Counted from the stretch's first letter, positions 25,561 to 35,359 are shown. The stretch is 64,000 nucleotides of DNA from Burkholderiales bacterium (GCA_016213325.1 JACRAY010000028.1:1-64000); one strand, 5' to 3'. Notes: generated by a model not told the origin, from the sequence alone. A program made the numbers and translations.

Positions 25561-26469
25561 ATGCAAGACCTCAATGACATGCTCTACTTCGCCGAGGTGG
25601 TCGACCGCGGCGGCTTCGCGGCCGCCGGGCGGGCGATGGGCATCCCCAAGTCGAAGCTGTCGCGCCGCGTGGCCGAGCTGGAAGCGCGCCTCGGCGTGCG
25701 GCTGCTGCAGCGAACCACGCGCAGGCTGTCGCTGACGCAGGCCGGCGAGACCTACCACCGCCATTGCGTGGCCATGCGCGAGCAGGCCGAGGCCGCTGAC
25801 GAGGCGGTCCAGATCGTGCGCGGCGAGCCTCGGGGCATCGTGCGGGTCACCTGCCCGGTGACGCTGGCCCAGTCGACCATCGGGCCCATCCTCGCGCGCT
25901 TCCTGGCCGACCACCCGCAGGTGCGCATCGACATGCAGGTGACCAACCGGGTGGTGGACCTCGTGCAGGAAGGCATCGACGTGGCCTTGCGCGTGCGGTC
26001 TTCGCTGGAGGACAGCGGCTCGCTCGTCATCAAGAACCTGGGGCTCACGCACGGGCTGCTGGTGGCCAGCCCGCAGCTGCTGCAGCGGCAGGGCACGCCG
26101 GAGTCGGTGGACGACCTGCAGCGGCTGCCCACCGTGGCCATGTCGTCCGCCGACGGCCAGGCCACGTGGCACCTGCAGGACGCAGGGGGGCGCGTGTACC
26201 CGTTCCAGCACCGCCCGCTGCTTTCGGCCGACGACCTGTTCACGCTCAAGTTCGCCGTGGTCCACGGGGCCGGCATGTGCATCCTGCCCGACTACATGTG
26301 CGCCGAAGAACTCGCCGGCGGGCAACTGGTGCGCGTGCTGCCGGGATGGGAGCCGCGCCCGGGCATCGTCTTGGCGGTGTTCCCGTCACGCCGCGGCATG
26401 GTGCCTGCGGTGCGCCGCTTCCTCGACTTTCTCGGGGACAACGTGGTGGGCTCGCAGCCGCGGGTGTAA
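25561..26469 (+). CDS. LysR-family transcriptional regulator
   Basis: A 302-residue regulator. The N-terminal winged helix-turn-helix is typical ([19 protein letters not shown], then [31 protein letters not shown]). The rest is a type 2 periplasmic-binding-like effector domain, ending [10 protein letters not shown] start at the second Met because the first (25555) lies inside the palindromic operator. Divergence from azoR suggests that it controls azoR and itself in response to a quinone or similar compound. Confidence 0.92.
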   Translation: MQDLNDMLYFAEVVDRGGFAAAGRAMGIPKSKLSRRVAELEARLGVRLLQRTTRRLSLTQAGETYHRHCVAMREQAEAADEAVQIVRGEPRGIVRVTCPVTLAQSTIGPILARFLADHPQVRIDMQVTNRVVDLVQEGIDVALRVRSSLEDSGSLVIKNLGLTHGLLVASPQLLQRQGTPESVDDLQRLPTVAMSSADGQATWHLQDAGGRVYPFQHRPLLSADDLFTLKFAVVHGAGMCILPDYMCAEELAGGQLVRVLPGWEPRPGIVLAVFPSRRGMVPAVRRFLDFLGDNVVGSQPRV

Positions 26470-26498
26470 GCCGCGCGGCCACGGCGCGACAATCAGTC

Positions 26499-26969
26499 AT
26501 GAAGAAAGCCTTGCTGCTCGTTGCCACACACGCATTTGTACTGGCGGTGGGCGCGGCGCTGGGCATCTACCTGCTGCCCATCCTGGCCGCGCCGCCCGCC
26601 CCCACGACGGCAGATGTGGCAAGCGCCTCCAGGGCGGCCAAGTACACCGGCGAGTTCCGCCGGCAGCTGAAGGGCAGTGACGCCTTGCACTGGGGCGAAG
26701 GCCGCGTGTCGCTGGGCCCCGATGCCATCTCGCTTGCCGGCCGCGTGGCGCCCGGTCCGGCTTACAAGCTCTACCTGTTGCCGGGGTTCGTCGAGACGCA
26801 CGACGACTTCGTGCGTCTCAAGCCGCAATCGCTGGCCGTGGGGGACGTGAAGACGTTCGAGAACTTCATCGTGCCCGTGCCCGCGGGCACGAAGCTGGAA
26901 GACTATCGCGCGGTCGTCGTCTGGTGCGAGGCGTTTTCGCAGTTCATCACCGCTGCGCGGTACCGCTGA
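26499..26969 (+). CDS. DM13-domain protein, membrane-anchored or secreted
   Basis: A 156-residue protein. Residues 5-30 are a signal peptide or anchor (LLLVATHAFVLAVGAALGIYLLP). A DM13 domain fills the rest: GSDALHWGEGRVSL, KLYLLPGFVETHDDF, VGDVKTFENFIVPVPAGT and VVVWCEAFSQFITAARY, with the single conserved cysteine in VWCEAF. DM13 domains are proposed to take part in redox or electron transfer. It follows the LysR gene by about 30 bases and ends two bases from livF (convergent). Confidence 0.82.
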   Translation: MKKALLLVATHAFVLAVGAALGIYLLPILAAPPAPTTADVASASRAAKYTGEFRRQLKGSDALHWGEGRVSLGPDAISLAGRVAPGPAYKLYLLPGFVETHDDFVRLKPQSLAVGDVKTFENFIVPVPAGTKLEDYRAVVVWCEAFSQFITAARYR

Positions 26970-26970
26970 C

Positions 26971-27687
26971 TCAGACGCCGAGGTGTTGTTCCAGCAGGGC
27001 GGGGTTGGAGCGCAGTTCCTGCGACGTGCCCTGGTAGGCGACCTCGCCCTTCACCAGGATCACGTTGCGGTCGGTCACCTGCGTCACGTGCTTCCAGTTC
27101 TTGTCGACGATCACGCTGGACATGCCGGTGCCGCGGATCAGCTCGCAGATGCGCCAGATCTCGCGGGCGATCAGCGGCGCCAGGCCCTCGGTCGCTTCGT
27201 CGAGGATCAGCACGTCGGGGTTGGTCATGAGTGCACGCCCGATCGTCAGCATCTGCTGCTCGCCGCCCGACAGCTGCTGGCCGCCGTGGCCCAGGCGCTC
27301 TTTCAGGCGGGGAAAGGTGTCGAGCACGCGTTCGTACGTCCAGTCGCGCTCGCCGCGCGTGCCCGCGCGCGCCGCCATGACGAGGTTTTCCTTGACGCTC
27401 AGGTTGCCGAAGATGCCCCGGCCTTCCGGCACGAAGGCGATGCCGAGCTGCGCGACTTCGTAGGGCGGCCGCCCCGCGCGGTCCACGCCGCCGATCAACA
27501 CCCGGCCGCTGCGCGGTGGCACCAGCCCCACCAGCGTCTTCAGCAGCGTGCTCTTGCCCATGCCGTTGCGGCCCATCAGGCCGATGGTCTCGCCACGCGC
27601 CACCTCGAAATCGATGCCGCGCAGCACATGGCTGGAGCCGTAGTAGGTGTTGAGTCCTCTGGCTTCGATGAGCAGGTCACGTGTCAT
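26971..27687 (-). CDS. livF: LivF-type ABC transporter ATP-binding protein
   Basis: A 238-residue ATPase of the branched-chain amino acid family. Walker A is GRNGMGKST, signature LSGGEQQM, Walker B VLILDEATEGLAP, and the C-terminus LRSNPALLEQHLGV is typical of LivF. It is the last gene of a liv-type set that sits next to benzoate-CoA ligase and the box genes, so I infer that the cargo is benzoate or a related aromatic acid rather than leucine. A 58-base gap to livG contains a 7-bp inverted repeat (ATGAGCC/GGCTCAT, 27721-27749). Confidence 0.93.
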   Translation of the reverse strand: MTRDLLIEARGLNTYYGSSHVLRGIDFEVARGETIGLMGRNGMGKSTLLKTLVGLVPPRSGRVLIGGVDRAGRPPYEVAQLGIAFVPEGRGIFGNLSVKENLVMAARAGTRGERDWTYERVLDTFPRLKERLGHGGQQLSGGEQQMLTIGRALMTNPDVLILDEATEGLAPLIAREIWRICELIRGTGMSSVIVDKNWKHVTQVTDRNVILVKGEVAYQGTSQELRSNPALLEQHLGV

Positions 27688-27745
27688 TCGACTTCCCTCC
27701 GCGCTGCGCGCTGCGGGGCTATGAGCCTTCGGGCGGCCGTGCGGC

Positions 27746-28490
<745 letters not shown>

Positions 28491-28498
<8 letters not shown>

Positions 28499-29486
28499 GG
28501 CCGTCTTTCCTGCGCAGCAGGCGCTCCACGATGCCCAGCAGCCCGCGGGGCGCCAGGATCACGATGGCCACGATGAACAGCCCCATCCAGAGCTGCCAGT
28601 GCTTGCCGGCGTTGAACGCGCCGATGGAAGGCAGCGCCTTGAATTCGTCGAGCAGCAACTCGAACGCGAAGGCGCCGACGATGGCCCCGGCGAAGTTGCC
28701 CATGCCGCCCAGGATCACCATCATGATCGCGTGCGCGCTCATGTGGAAACCCATCAGCTCCGGGTTCACGAAGCCCGTCTGAGCGCCCCACAGGTAGCCC
28801 GCCAGGCCGGCCAGCGCGCCTGCGAGCGTGAAGGCCGCGAGCTTGTAGCCGAAGGTGCCGAAGCCCATGGCGCGCATGCGGTTCTCGTTGACGCGGATGC
28901 CCGCGAGCGCGCGGCCGAACGGGCTGAACAGCAGGCGGCGCAGGAACAGGTACACGGCCAGCAGCACCGCCAGGGCGAAGTAATAGAAGGCCAGCTTGTT
29001 GTCCAGGTCGAACAGGCCGGCATCCGGCTTGAAGTTGATGTACAGGCCGTCCGAGCCGCCGAGCACCTTGTTGTCGAAGAACACGTAGAACACCATCTGC
29101 GCGAAAGCCATGGTGACCATGATGAAGTAGATGCCGTGGGTGCGAACCACGAAGAAGCCGATGACCAGCGCGGCCAGCGCCGACGCCGCCACCGACACCG
29201 GCAGCGTCCACCACAGGCTCACGGCTTCGCCGGCCGGCGTGAGGAAAGCCAGCGCATAGCCGGCCAGCCCGAAGAAGGCCGCGTGGCCCAGCGAGACCAG
29301 CCCGGTCACGCCTTGCAGCAGGTCGAGGCTCATCGCGAAGATGGCGAGGATCATCATCCTGGCGACCATCTGCACGTAGAAGTCGCCGGCGACGAAAGGG
29401 AAGGCGACGAGCGCCAGGAACACGAGCCCCAGTGCGACCTGCAGGCCGCGGGGCAAAGTTTCAAGGTGGGCCTTGGCCGAGCTCAT
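28491..29486 (-). CDS. livM: LivM-type ABC transporter permease
   Basis: A 331-residue inner-membrane permease with about nine hydrophobic spans. The family signatures LLQGVTGLVSLGHAAFFGLAGYA (written here as separate blocks LLQGVTGLVSLGHAAF and FGLAGYA), RVNENRMRAMGF and MMVILGGMGNFAGAIVGA are present. The EAA-like cytoplasmic loop contacts the LivF/LivG ATPases. The true start is MSSAKAH at 29486, whose ATG overlaps the livH stop by 4 bases; the long upstream extension of the frame is a shadow of livH. Confidence 0.95.
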
Positions 29487-30346
29487 TGCTTGAACAACCC
29501 CTCGGGCTTCCAGAGCAGCACGGCCGCCATCAGCATGTACACCAGCATGCCGGCGATCTGGGGCAGCAGCACCTTGCCGAAGGTGTCGACCAGGCCGACC
29601 AGCAGGGCTGAGATCAGGGCACCTCGCACCGACCCGATGCCCCCGATCACGACGACGACGAAGCACATGATCAGCACCTGCGATCCCATGTTGGGGTACA
29701 CGCTGGAGATGGGCGAAGCCACCATGCCGGCGATGGTGGCCAGCCCCACGCCCATGGCGAACACGATGGCGTGGATGCGCTTGATATTGATTCCCAGCGC
29801 TTCGGTCATTTCGCGGTTGAAGGCGCCCGCGCGGATCTTCATGCCCAGCCGGGTCCTGGAGATCAGCAGGTACAGCCCGAGCGCCAGCACGATGCAGACG
29901 CCGGACATGAACAGCCGGTAGACCGGATAGGACTGGTTTTCCGTCAGCGGGATCGAGGCGGCCAGCAGCTCGGGGATCTTCACGCCGTGCACGTCGTCGC
30001 CCCACAGCATGGAGCGTGCTTCCTCGAAGATGTAGATGAGCCCGAAGGTGAGCAGCACCTGGTCGAGGTGGTCGCGGTCGTAGAAGTGGCGGAACAGCAG
30101 GCGCTCGAGGAGCAGGCCGAACGCGATCGCCAGGACCGCGCCGCCGATGATGGCGACTGTGAGGCTGCCGGACAGGGAGGACAGCCACCACGCGAGGTAG
30201 GCGCCCAGCATGTAGAAGCTGCCGTGCGCCAGGTTCACCACGCCCATGATCCCGAAGATCAGTGTCAGGCCCGCGGCGAGCATGAACAGCAGCAGCCCGT
30301 ACTGCACGCTGTTGAGGAGCTGGATGAGGAAGTTGGCGAAGTCCAT
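29483..30346 (-). CDS. livH: LivH-type ABC transporter permease
   Basis: A 287-residue permease with about eight membrane spans. Diagnostic segments are GLTLIFGIMGVVNLAHGSFYMLG (blocks LIFGIMGVVNLAHG and SFYMLGAYLAWW), RTRLGMKIRAGAFNREM and VVVVIGGIGSVRGALISALLVG. Starts at MDFANFL, where the ATG shares one base with the stop of the LysE-family gene (TGATG). The whole block from lysE to livG is therefore translated as one coupled unit. Confidence 0.95.
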   Translation of the reverse strand: MDFANFLIQLLNSVQYGLLLFMLAAGLTLIFGIMGVVNLAHGSFYMLGAYLAWWLSSLSGSLTVAIIGGAVLAIAFGLLLERLLFRHFYDRDHLDQVLLTFGLIYIFEEARSMLWGDDVHGVKIPELLAASIPLTENQSYPVYRLFMSGVCIVLALGLYLLISRTRLGMKIRAGAFNREMTEALGINIKRIHAIVFAMGVGLATIAGMVASPISSVYPNMGSQVLIMCFVVVVIGGIGSVRGALISALLVGLVDTFGKVLLPQIAGMLVYMLMAAVLLWKPEGLFKQ

Positions 30347-30960
30347 CAGGCTTGCCGGCGGGCGAACAGGAGCGCCCCGCCCATGAGTGCGAAGAGGCCG
30401 CCGCAGGCACGGTTGATCCACCGCAGCACACGCAAGTCGCGCAGCAGGTGTGCGATGCGGCCGACAGCGAGTGCGCAGACCAGCATCACGATGGAGTCCC
30501 CGGCCACGAACGTGAGCGAGAGCAGCAGGAACTGCGGCCAGAACGCCGCCGCCGGGTCGATGAACTGCGGGAAGAAGGCCGCAAAGAACAGCAGCGCCTT
30601 CGGGTTGCTGGCTCCAACCACGAAGCCTTGCGCAAGCATGCTCCCACGCCCTCCCGGGGAGGGTTGGGGTGGGGGCTCCGTACTCCTGAACGTCCGCACC
30701 CCCAGCCAGACCAGGTAGGCCGCGCCGAGCACTTTGAGCACCGTGAAGCCCGTCTCCGACGCCGCCAGCACCGCTCCCAGTCCGAGCGCCGACAGCCCCA
30801 TCCACGCGAAACTCGCCGCCAGCGCCCCGGCCACCGAAGCCAGCGCGCGCGCCGGCCCATGGTTCAGCGCATTCGTCACGCACATCAGCATCGTGGGGCC
30901 GGGCGTGAGGACCAGCATCGTGACCGCGGCGAGGAACAGCAGGTAGGTCGAAAGCGTCAT
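30346..30960 (-). CDS. LysE/RhtB-family exporter
   Basis: A 204-residue, six-span LysE-type transporter with the opening LAAVTMLVLTPGPTMLMCV and the family block GFVVGASNPKALLFFAAFFPQF. Members export amino acids or small polar compounds. Its coupling to the aromatic-type liv genes is unusual and suggests that it removes an overflow product of the pathway, but that is inference. Around residue 95-107 the loop reads EPPPQPSPGGRGSM. This looks like an in-frame insertion of a dispersed repeat rather than native transporter sequence. Confidence 0.85.
   Translation of the reverse strand: MTLSTYLLFLAAVTMLVLTPGPTMLMCVTNALNHGPARALASVAGALAASFAWMGLSALGLGAVLAASETGFTVLKVLGAAYLVWLGVRTFRSTEPPPQPSPGGRGSMLAQGFVVGASNPKALLFFAAFFPQFIDPAAAFWPQFLLLSLTFVAGDSIVMLVCALAVGRIAHLLRDLRVLRWINRACGGLFALMGGALLFARRQA
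30645..30680. repeat. Short GC-rich dispersed-repeat-like element inside the LysE gene
   Basis: CCCTCC-CGG-GGAGGG is an inverted repeat at 30649-30663, followed by TTGGGGTGGGGGC. In the gene's frame it encodes PPPQPSPGGRG, a peptide that I recognise as the translation of a common proteobacterial interspersed repeat. It adds about 11 residues to a cytoplasmic loop. Confidence 0.55.
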
Positions 30961-30976
30961 CGTCGGTGGGGAAAGC

Positions 30977-31003
30977 CAAAAAAATGGGAGGCGCGCCTCC
31001 CAT
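30977..31003 (-). terminator. Rho-independent terminator after the substrate-binding protein gene
   Basis: On the minus strand ATGGGAGGCG/CGCCTCCCAT forms a perfect 10-bp palindromic stem (30984-31003) followed directly by seven T. It lies 18 bases after the binding-protein stop and 17 bases before the LysE start. Confidence 0.9.
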
Positions 31004-31021
31004 TGTCGTGCAGCGAAAGAC

Positions 31022-32209
31022 TCAGCCCATCTTGCAGCCGGCGCCGGAGTCGGCCAGCGCCTTGGCGGCGATGCCGATCACCTTGTTCTCGCCCTTTTCC
31101 GCGATACGCAGGTAGATGTCCTGGATCGGGTTGTGAGCCTTGCTCATGCTCCACTTGCCCCGCGGGCTGTCGATGGTCTGCGTTTCCAGCGCCTTGTACA
31201 GGGCCTGCTTGTTTCCGGAATCGCCCTTCACCGCCGCCATGCCCTGCGCGAGCAGCAGGCCCGTGTCGTAACCCTGCACGGCATAGACGTCCGGCTGCAG
31301 CTTGAACTTGGTGGCGAAAGCGGTGCGGAACTGCTTGTTGCGCGGGGTGTCCAGCGAGTCACTGTAGTGCAAGGTGGTCATGATGCCTTCGGCCGCGGGA
31401 CCCGCAGCGTCGAGCAGCCCCTCGGTGAGGAAGCCCGACCCCCACAGCGGGATCTTGTCCTTCAACCCCGCTGCCGCATAGTCGCGAATGAACTTCACGG
31501 CCGCGGCACCTGCGAAGAAGCAGGCGACCGCATCGGGCTTGAGCGACGCGATCTCGGTGAGCAGCGCCTGGAACTCCACCTGCGGGAAGGGCAACCCGAG
31601 TTCCTTCACCACCGTTCCGCCGGCCTTGGTGAAGCTGTCCCGGAAGCCCTCGAATGCCTGGTCGCCGGCCGCGTACTTGTGGGTGATCCAGACGGCGCGA
31701 CGCACGCCCTTGTCGAACATCGGCTTGCCCAGCGCGAGCGTGGGCTGCGAGTTGGTGAACGAGGTGCGGAACACGTTGGGCGCGCACAGCGCGCGGGTCG
31801 CCTCGTGCACACCTGCATTCGGGATGAGGCTGAGCACGCCTGCCTCGCGCACGACTCGGTGGATGCCCATCTGCACGCCCGAGTGAACGGTGCCGATCAG
31901 CACATCCACCTTGTCCCGCTGGACGAGCCGCTGCGCATTCTCGACCCCTTTGGAAGGCTCCGATTCGTCGTCGATCTTGAACCAGTCGATGTCGCGGCCG
32001 CCCAGCTTGCCGCCTTTCTCATCGATGCCCATGCGCACGCCGTTCTCGATGGCGACGCCCAAGGTGGCATACGTGCCGGTGTAGGGCAGCATGAAGCCCA
32101 CGCGGATGCGGCCGGACTGCGCGCGCACGATCTCGGGCAGCAGCAGGCCCGTGGAAGCCGCGCCCATGACGGCGGCAGAGCGGGTAAGGACGAGGCGGCG
32201 GGTGGTCAT
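31022..32209 (-). CDS. LivK-type ABC transporter substrate-binding protein (probable aromatic acid binder)
   Basis: A 395-residue periplasmic type 1 binding protein. The leader MTTRRLVLTRSAAVMGA has twin arginines and may use the Tat route; cleavage is likely after IVRAQ. The mature start RIRVGFMLPYTGTYATLGVAIENG is typical of the family. Next to benzoate-CoA ligase and box genes, its ligand is probably benzoate or a similar acid. A strong terminator follows, so binder mRNA should exceed permease mRNA. Confidence 0.9.
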   Translation of the reverse strand: MTTRRLVLTRSAAVMGAASTGLLLPEIVRAQSGRIRVGFMLPYTGTYATLGVAIENGVRMGIDEKGGKLGGRDIDWFKIDDESEPSKGVENAQRLVQRDKVDVLIGTVHSGVQMGIHRVVREAGVLSLIPNAGVHEATRALCAPNVFRTSFTNSQPTLALGKPMFDKGVRRAVWITHKYAAGDQAFEGFRDSFTKAGGTVVKELGLPFPQVEFQALLTEIASLKPDAVACFFAGAAAVKFIRDYAAAGLKDKIPLWGSGFLTEGLLDAAGPAAEGIMTTLHYSDSLDTPRNKQFRTAFATKFKLQPDVYAVQGYDTGLLLAQGMAAVKGDSGNKQALYKALETQTIDSPRGKWSMSKAHNPIQDIYLRIAEKGENKVIGIAAKALADSGAGCKMG

Positions 32210-32232
32210 TGGCGGGGTCTCCTTCGAATTAG

Positions 32233-32280
32233 TTTAGGCCTAAAGCATTTTTACCGCATGTGGCGCCGGAATGCCACATG
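32233..32280. other. Two inverted repeats in the ligase-to-binder gap
   Basis: The 90-base gap holds a perfect palindrome TTTAGGCCTAAA (32233-32244) and an 8-bp inverted repeat CATGTGGC/GCCACATG (32257-32264 and 32273-32280). No T-run follows either, so a terminator is not supported. An operator or RNA-stabilising hairpin is possible. Confidence 0.5.
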
Positions 32281-32299
32281 AATTACCCGTAAAGTCCCG

Positions 32300-33871
32300 T
32301 CACGCGTTTGCCGCGCGCAACCTGAACCGCTGGATCTTGCCCGTCGCGGTCTTCGGCAGTTCGTTCACGAACTCCACCCACCGCGGGTACTTGTAGGGAG
32401 CCAGCAGGTTCTTCACGTGGGCCTGCATGTCTTCGCCGCTCGCCTGGCGGCCCGCCTTGAGTACGACGTACGCCTTGGGCTTGACCAGTTCGTCGCTGTC
32501 GGCCACGCCGATGACCGCCGCCTCGAGCACGTCCGGGTGCGTCATGAGGCAGGCTTCCACCTCGAACGGCGACACGTAGATGCCGCCCACCTTGAGCATG
32601 TCGTCGCTGCGCCCGCCATAGGTGTAGTAGCCGTCGGCGTCGCGCGTGTACTTGTCGCCGCTGCGCGTCCACTCGCCGGCGAAGGTCGACTTGGTGCGGG
32701 TGCGGTTGTTCCAGTACATCAGCGCGGCGCTGGGGCCCCTGATCTGCAGCTCGCCGATCTCGCCGGGGCCGCACTCGTGGCCGTCGTCGCCCACGATGCG
32801 CAGCTCGTAGCCCGGCACCTCACGGCCGGTGGTGCCGTAGCGCACCTCGCCGCGCCGGTTGGACAGGAAGATGTGCAGCATCTCGGTGGACCCGATGCCG
32901 TCGAGGATTTCGCAGCCGTAGTCGGCAGTCCAGCGCTTGCCGATCTCGGCGGGCAGCGCCTCACCCGCGCTGGCGCACACGCGCAGGTTCAGTTCTTCGC
33001 GCTTCGGGCGATTGCCGTCCGCCAGCAGCGCGGCGAACAGCGTCGGCACGCCGTAGAAGATCGTGGGCTGGTACTTCTCCAGCACGCCGAAGACGTCGGC
33101 GGGCGTCGGACGTGCCGACAACAGCACCGTGGTCGCACCCACAGCCATCGGGAAAGTCAGGGAGTTGCCCAGCCCGTAGGCGAAGAACAGCTTGGCGGCC
33201 GAATAGACCACGTCGTCTTCGCGGATGCCCAGGATCGGCCGGCCGTACAGCTCGGCGGTCTGGACCAGGTGGCTGTGCAGGTGCACCGTGCCCTTGGGCG
33301 TGCCGGTGGAGCCGCTGGAGTAAAGCCAGAAGCAGGCGTCGTCGCTGCAGGTGTCAGCGACCTTCTGCTCGGGACTGCCCGAGCGGACGAGCGCCGCCAC
33401 CGATTGCTCGCCGTCGTCGCCGGCGATGTACATCTGCTTGAGCGTGGGGATCTTGCCGGCGAGGGGCTCGAAAGCCGGCAGCAGGGGCTTGGACACGAAG
33501 AGCGCGCGCGCACGCGAGTCGCGCAGCATGAACTCGAAGTCCTTCGTCGTGAGCAGTGTATTGGCCGCGATGGGCACCACGCCGGCGAGCATGCAGCCGA
33601 GGAAAACGACCGGCCACTCCAGCGTGTCCAGCATGGCCACCATCACGCGCGACTCGGGCTCGAAGCCGCGGTCGCGCAGTGCATTGGCAAAGCGCTGCGC
33701 CTGCACGGCGAGTTCGCCATATGTCAGTGGCGTGCCCGATGCCGCTTCGATGAATGCGGCTTTGGCAGGCCGCGAGGCATTGCGTCCCAGCAGGTCGGCA
33801 GCGGCGTTGTACTCGCGCGGGATGTCCACCCGGGGTGGGCTGGCGCTGTGGTCGGCGTGGCTCGGGTTCAT
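32300..33871 (-). CDS. Benzoate--CoA ligase
   Basis: Activates benzoate to benzoyl-CoA, the entry step of the box pathway. The 523-residue acyl-adenylate enzyme starts at MNPSHADHS behind AAGGAGA. Motifs are the P-loop YSSGSTGTPKGTVHLH at about 180, the A5 motif DGIGSTEMLHIFLSN, the hinge SGDKYTRDADGYYTYGGRSDDMLKVGG (given as SGDKY and GGRSDDMLKV) and the catalytic Lys in LPKTATGKIQRF near the C-terminus. Sequence style (NAAADLLGRN, MLDTLEWPVVFLGCMLAG) is that of benzoate-CoA ligases (BclA/BadA type). It follows a flavodoxin gene by 26 bases. Confidence 0.93.
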   Translation of the reverse strand: MNPSHADHSASPPRVDIPREYNAAADLLGRNASRPAKAAFIEAASGTPLTYGELAVQAQRFANALRDRGFEPESRVMVAMLDTLEWPVVFLGCMLAGVVPIAANTLLTTKDFEFMLRDSRARALFVSKPLLPAFEPLAGKIPTLKQMYIAGDDGEQSVAALVRSGSPEQKVADTCSDDACFWLYSSGSTGTPKGTVHLHSHLVQTAELYGRPILGIREDDVVYSAAKLFFAYGLGNSLTFPMAVGATTVLLSARPTPADVFGVLEKYQPTIFYGVPTLFAALLADGNRPKREELNLRVCASAGEALPAEIGKRWTADYGCEILDGIGSTEMLHIFLSNRRGEVRYGTTGREVPGYELRIVGDDGHECGPGEIGELQIRGPSAALMYWNNRTRTKSTFAGEWTRSGDKYTRDADGYYTYGGRSDDMLKVGGIYVSPFEVEACLMTHPDVLEAAVIGVADSDELVKPKAYVVLKAGRQASGEDMQAHVKNLLAPYKYPRWVEFVNELPKTATGKIQRFRLRAANA

Positions 33872-33897
33872 CGCTGTCGTCTCCTTGGGCCCGGCTG

Positions 33898-34371
33898 TCA
33901 GGCGGCAACCTTCTGCATGGCCGCCACTGCCTGCGGCAACCACTCGCGGCACCAGGCGGTGCCGAGTTCCTCAGGCATCGTGCCTTCGCTCGCGTCGTGG
34001 ATGAACAGCTCGCCGACGCGCTGAGCTCCCAGCCCCTGCAGGCGCTCGTCGAACTTGCGGCCGCCGAAGGCGAAGGTCTGCGTATAGGTCCGGTCGCCCA
34101 GCGCAATCACGCCGTAGCGCACGTGGCCCAGGTACTTGGGCTGCAGGTCCAGCGAGTCATACAGGGCGCGCGCATTGTCGGGCACATCGCCCGAGCCGTA
34201 GGTCGACGTGCAGATGAGATAAATTGCATCTTCATCGAACACGTTGATGCCCAGCCCATCCATCAGGACGACCTCGACCTCGTCGACCATGTCGGCGCAA
34301 TCCATCTGGATGGCCTGTGCAACGTAGTCTGCAGTGCTGGTCATGGTGCCGACGAGAATCTTGAGCTTCAT
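33898..34371 (-). CDS. Flavodoxin (MioC-like) of the benzoate cluster
   Basis: A 157-residue flavodoxin-domain protein. The FMN phosphate loop is VGTMTSTADYVAQAI at residues 7-21, the isoalloxazine loop is CTSTYGSGDVPDNA near 55-68, and YGVIALGDRTYTQTFAFGG covers the third contact. It is the first gene of the minus-strand benzoate unit and divergent from boxR. Flavodoxins are one-electron carriers, so I infer that it may deliver electrons to BoxB. No boxA is in the window. Alternatively it could be a housekeeping MioC-like protein that sits here by chance. Confidence 0.88.
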   Translation of the reverse strand: MKLKILVGTMTSTADYVAQAIQMDCADMVDEVEVVLMDGLGINVFDEDAIYLICTSTYGSGDVPDNARALYDSLDLQPKYLGHVRYGVIALGDRTYTQTFAFGGRKFDERLQGLGAQRVGELFIHDASEGTMPEELGTAWCREWLPQAVAAMQKVAA

Positions 34372-34382
34372 GGTAAGACTGG

Positions 34383-34445
34383 TGCAGTAAAGTGCTTGAC
34401 AGGGTTTGTGCCTGAAGTATACTGCAAACTTGATCCAGCGCAAAG
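34383..34445 (+). promoter_or_regulatory. boxR promoter with overlapping TGCA-type operator sites
   Basis: TTGACA (34396-34401) and TATACT (34418-34423) are separated by 16 bases, a strong sigma-70 promoter pointing at boxR. TGCA occurs at 34383-34386 and 34423-34426, flanking and overlapping the promoter, with a related CGCAAAG at 34439. BzdR/BoxR-type regulators recognise TGCA-containing repeats, so repression by BoxR is likely, relieved by benzoyl-CoA. Confidence 0.7.
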
Positions 34446-34469
34446 TTTCCCCAAAAAAGCCGGTGTCTG

Positions 34470-35359
34470 ATGCAACTGATGACTGAACACGAAGCCAGGG
34501 CCACCCTGGCGGAACTCGGTGCCCGGGTGCGGTCGTGGCGCGCCCGCAGGGGCATGACGCGCAAGCAGCTCGCAGCGGATTCGGGGCTTTCCGAACGGTT
34601 CCTCGCCGACGTCGAGACCGGCAAGGGCAACGTATCGATCAACTCGCTGGAAGCGACGGCGCGCGCGCTCAACATCACCATCCTCGACCTGCTGCAGGAC
34701 GCGCCGCGCCCCGCGATGGCGCGGGTGCAGAACCTGTTGTCGCGGCTCGACGACGCCCAGCTCGACCAGGCGCACGTGCTGCTGGCCGGCAGCTTCGGCC
34801 TGTCGGACTCGCGCGGGCGCGAGCAGCGTGTCGCCCTCGTGGGGCTGCGCGGTGCCGGCAAGACAACGCTGGGTGAGCAACTGGCCGCGCAGCGCGGCGT
34901 GCCGTTCGTCGAGCTCGACCGCGAGATCGAGCGCGAGGCCGGCACCAGCATGAACGAGATCCTGCTGCTGCACGGCCAGGCCGGCTACCGCCGCTACGAG
35001 CGCCGCGCCCTGCTGCGCATTGCCGAAGAGTTTGCCGAGGGCGTGGTCATGACCACGGGCGGCAGCATCGTGAGCGAGCGCGAAACCTTCGACCTGCTGC
35101 AAAGCCACTTCTATTGCGTGTGGGTCAAGGCCAACCCCGAAGAGCACATGAGCCGCGTGGTGGCGCAGGGCGACATGCGTCCCTTCGACGTGACGAGAGG
35201 CGCGACGGGCGAAGCGCTGGACGACATCCGCCGCATCCTGTCCAGCCGTGAACCCCTTTACGCCCGTGCCGACGCGGTGGTCGACACCGCAGCGCGCACG
35301 GTCAGGCAATCCCTGAAAGACCTCGAGCGGGCCGTGCCCGCAGCCAAGGAACCCTCTGC

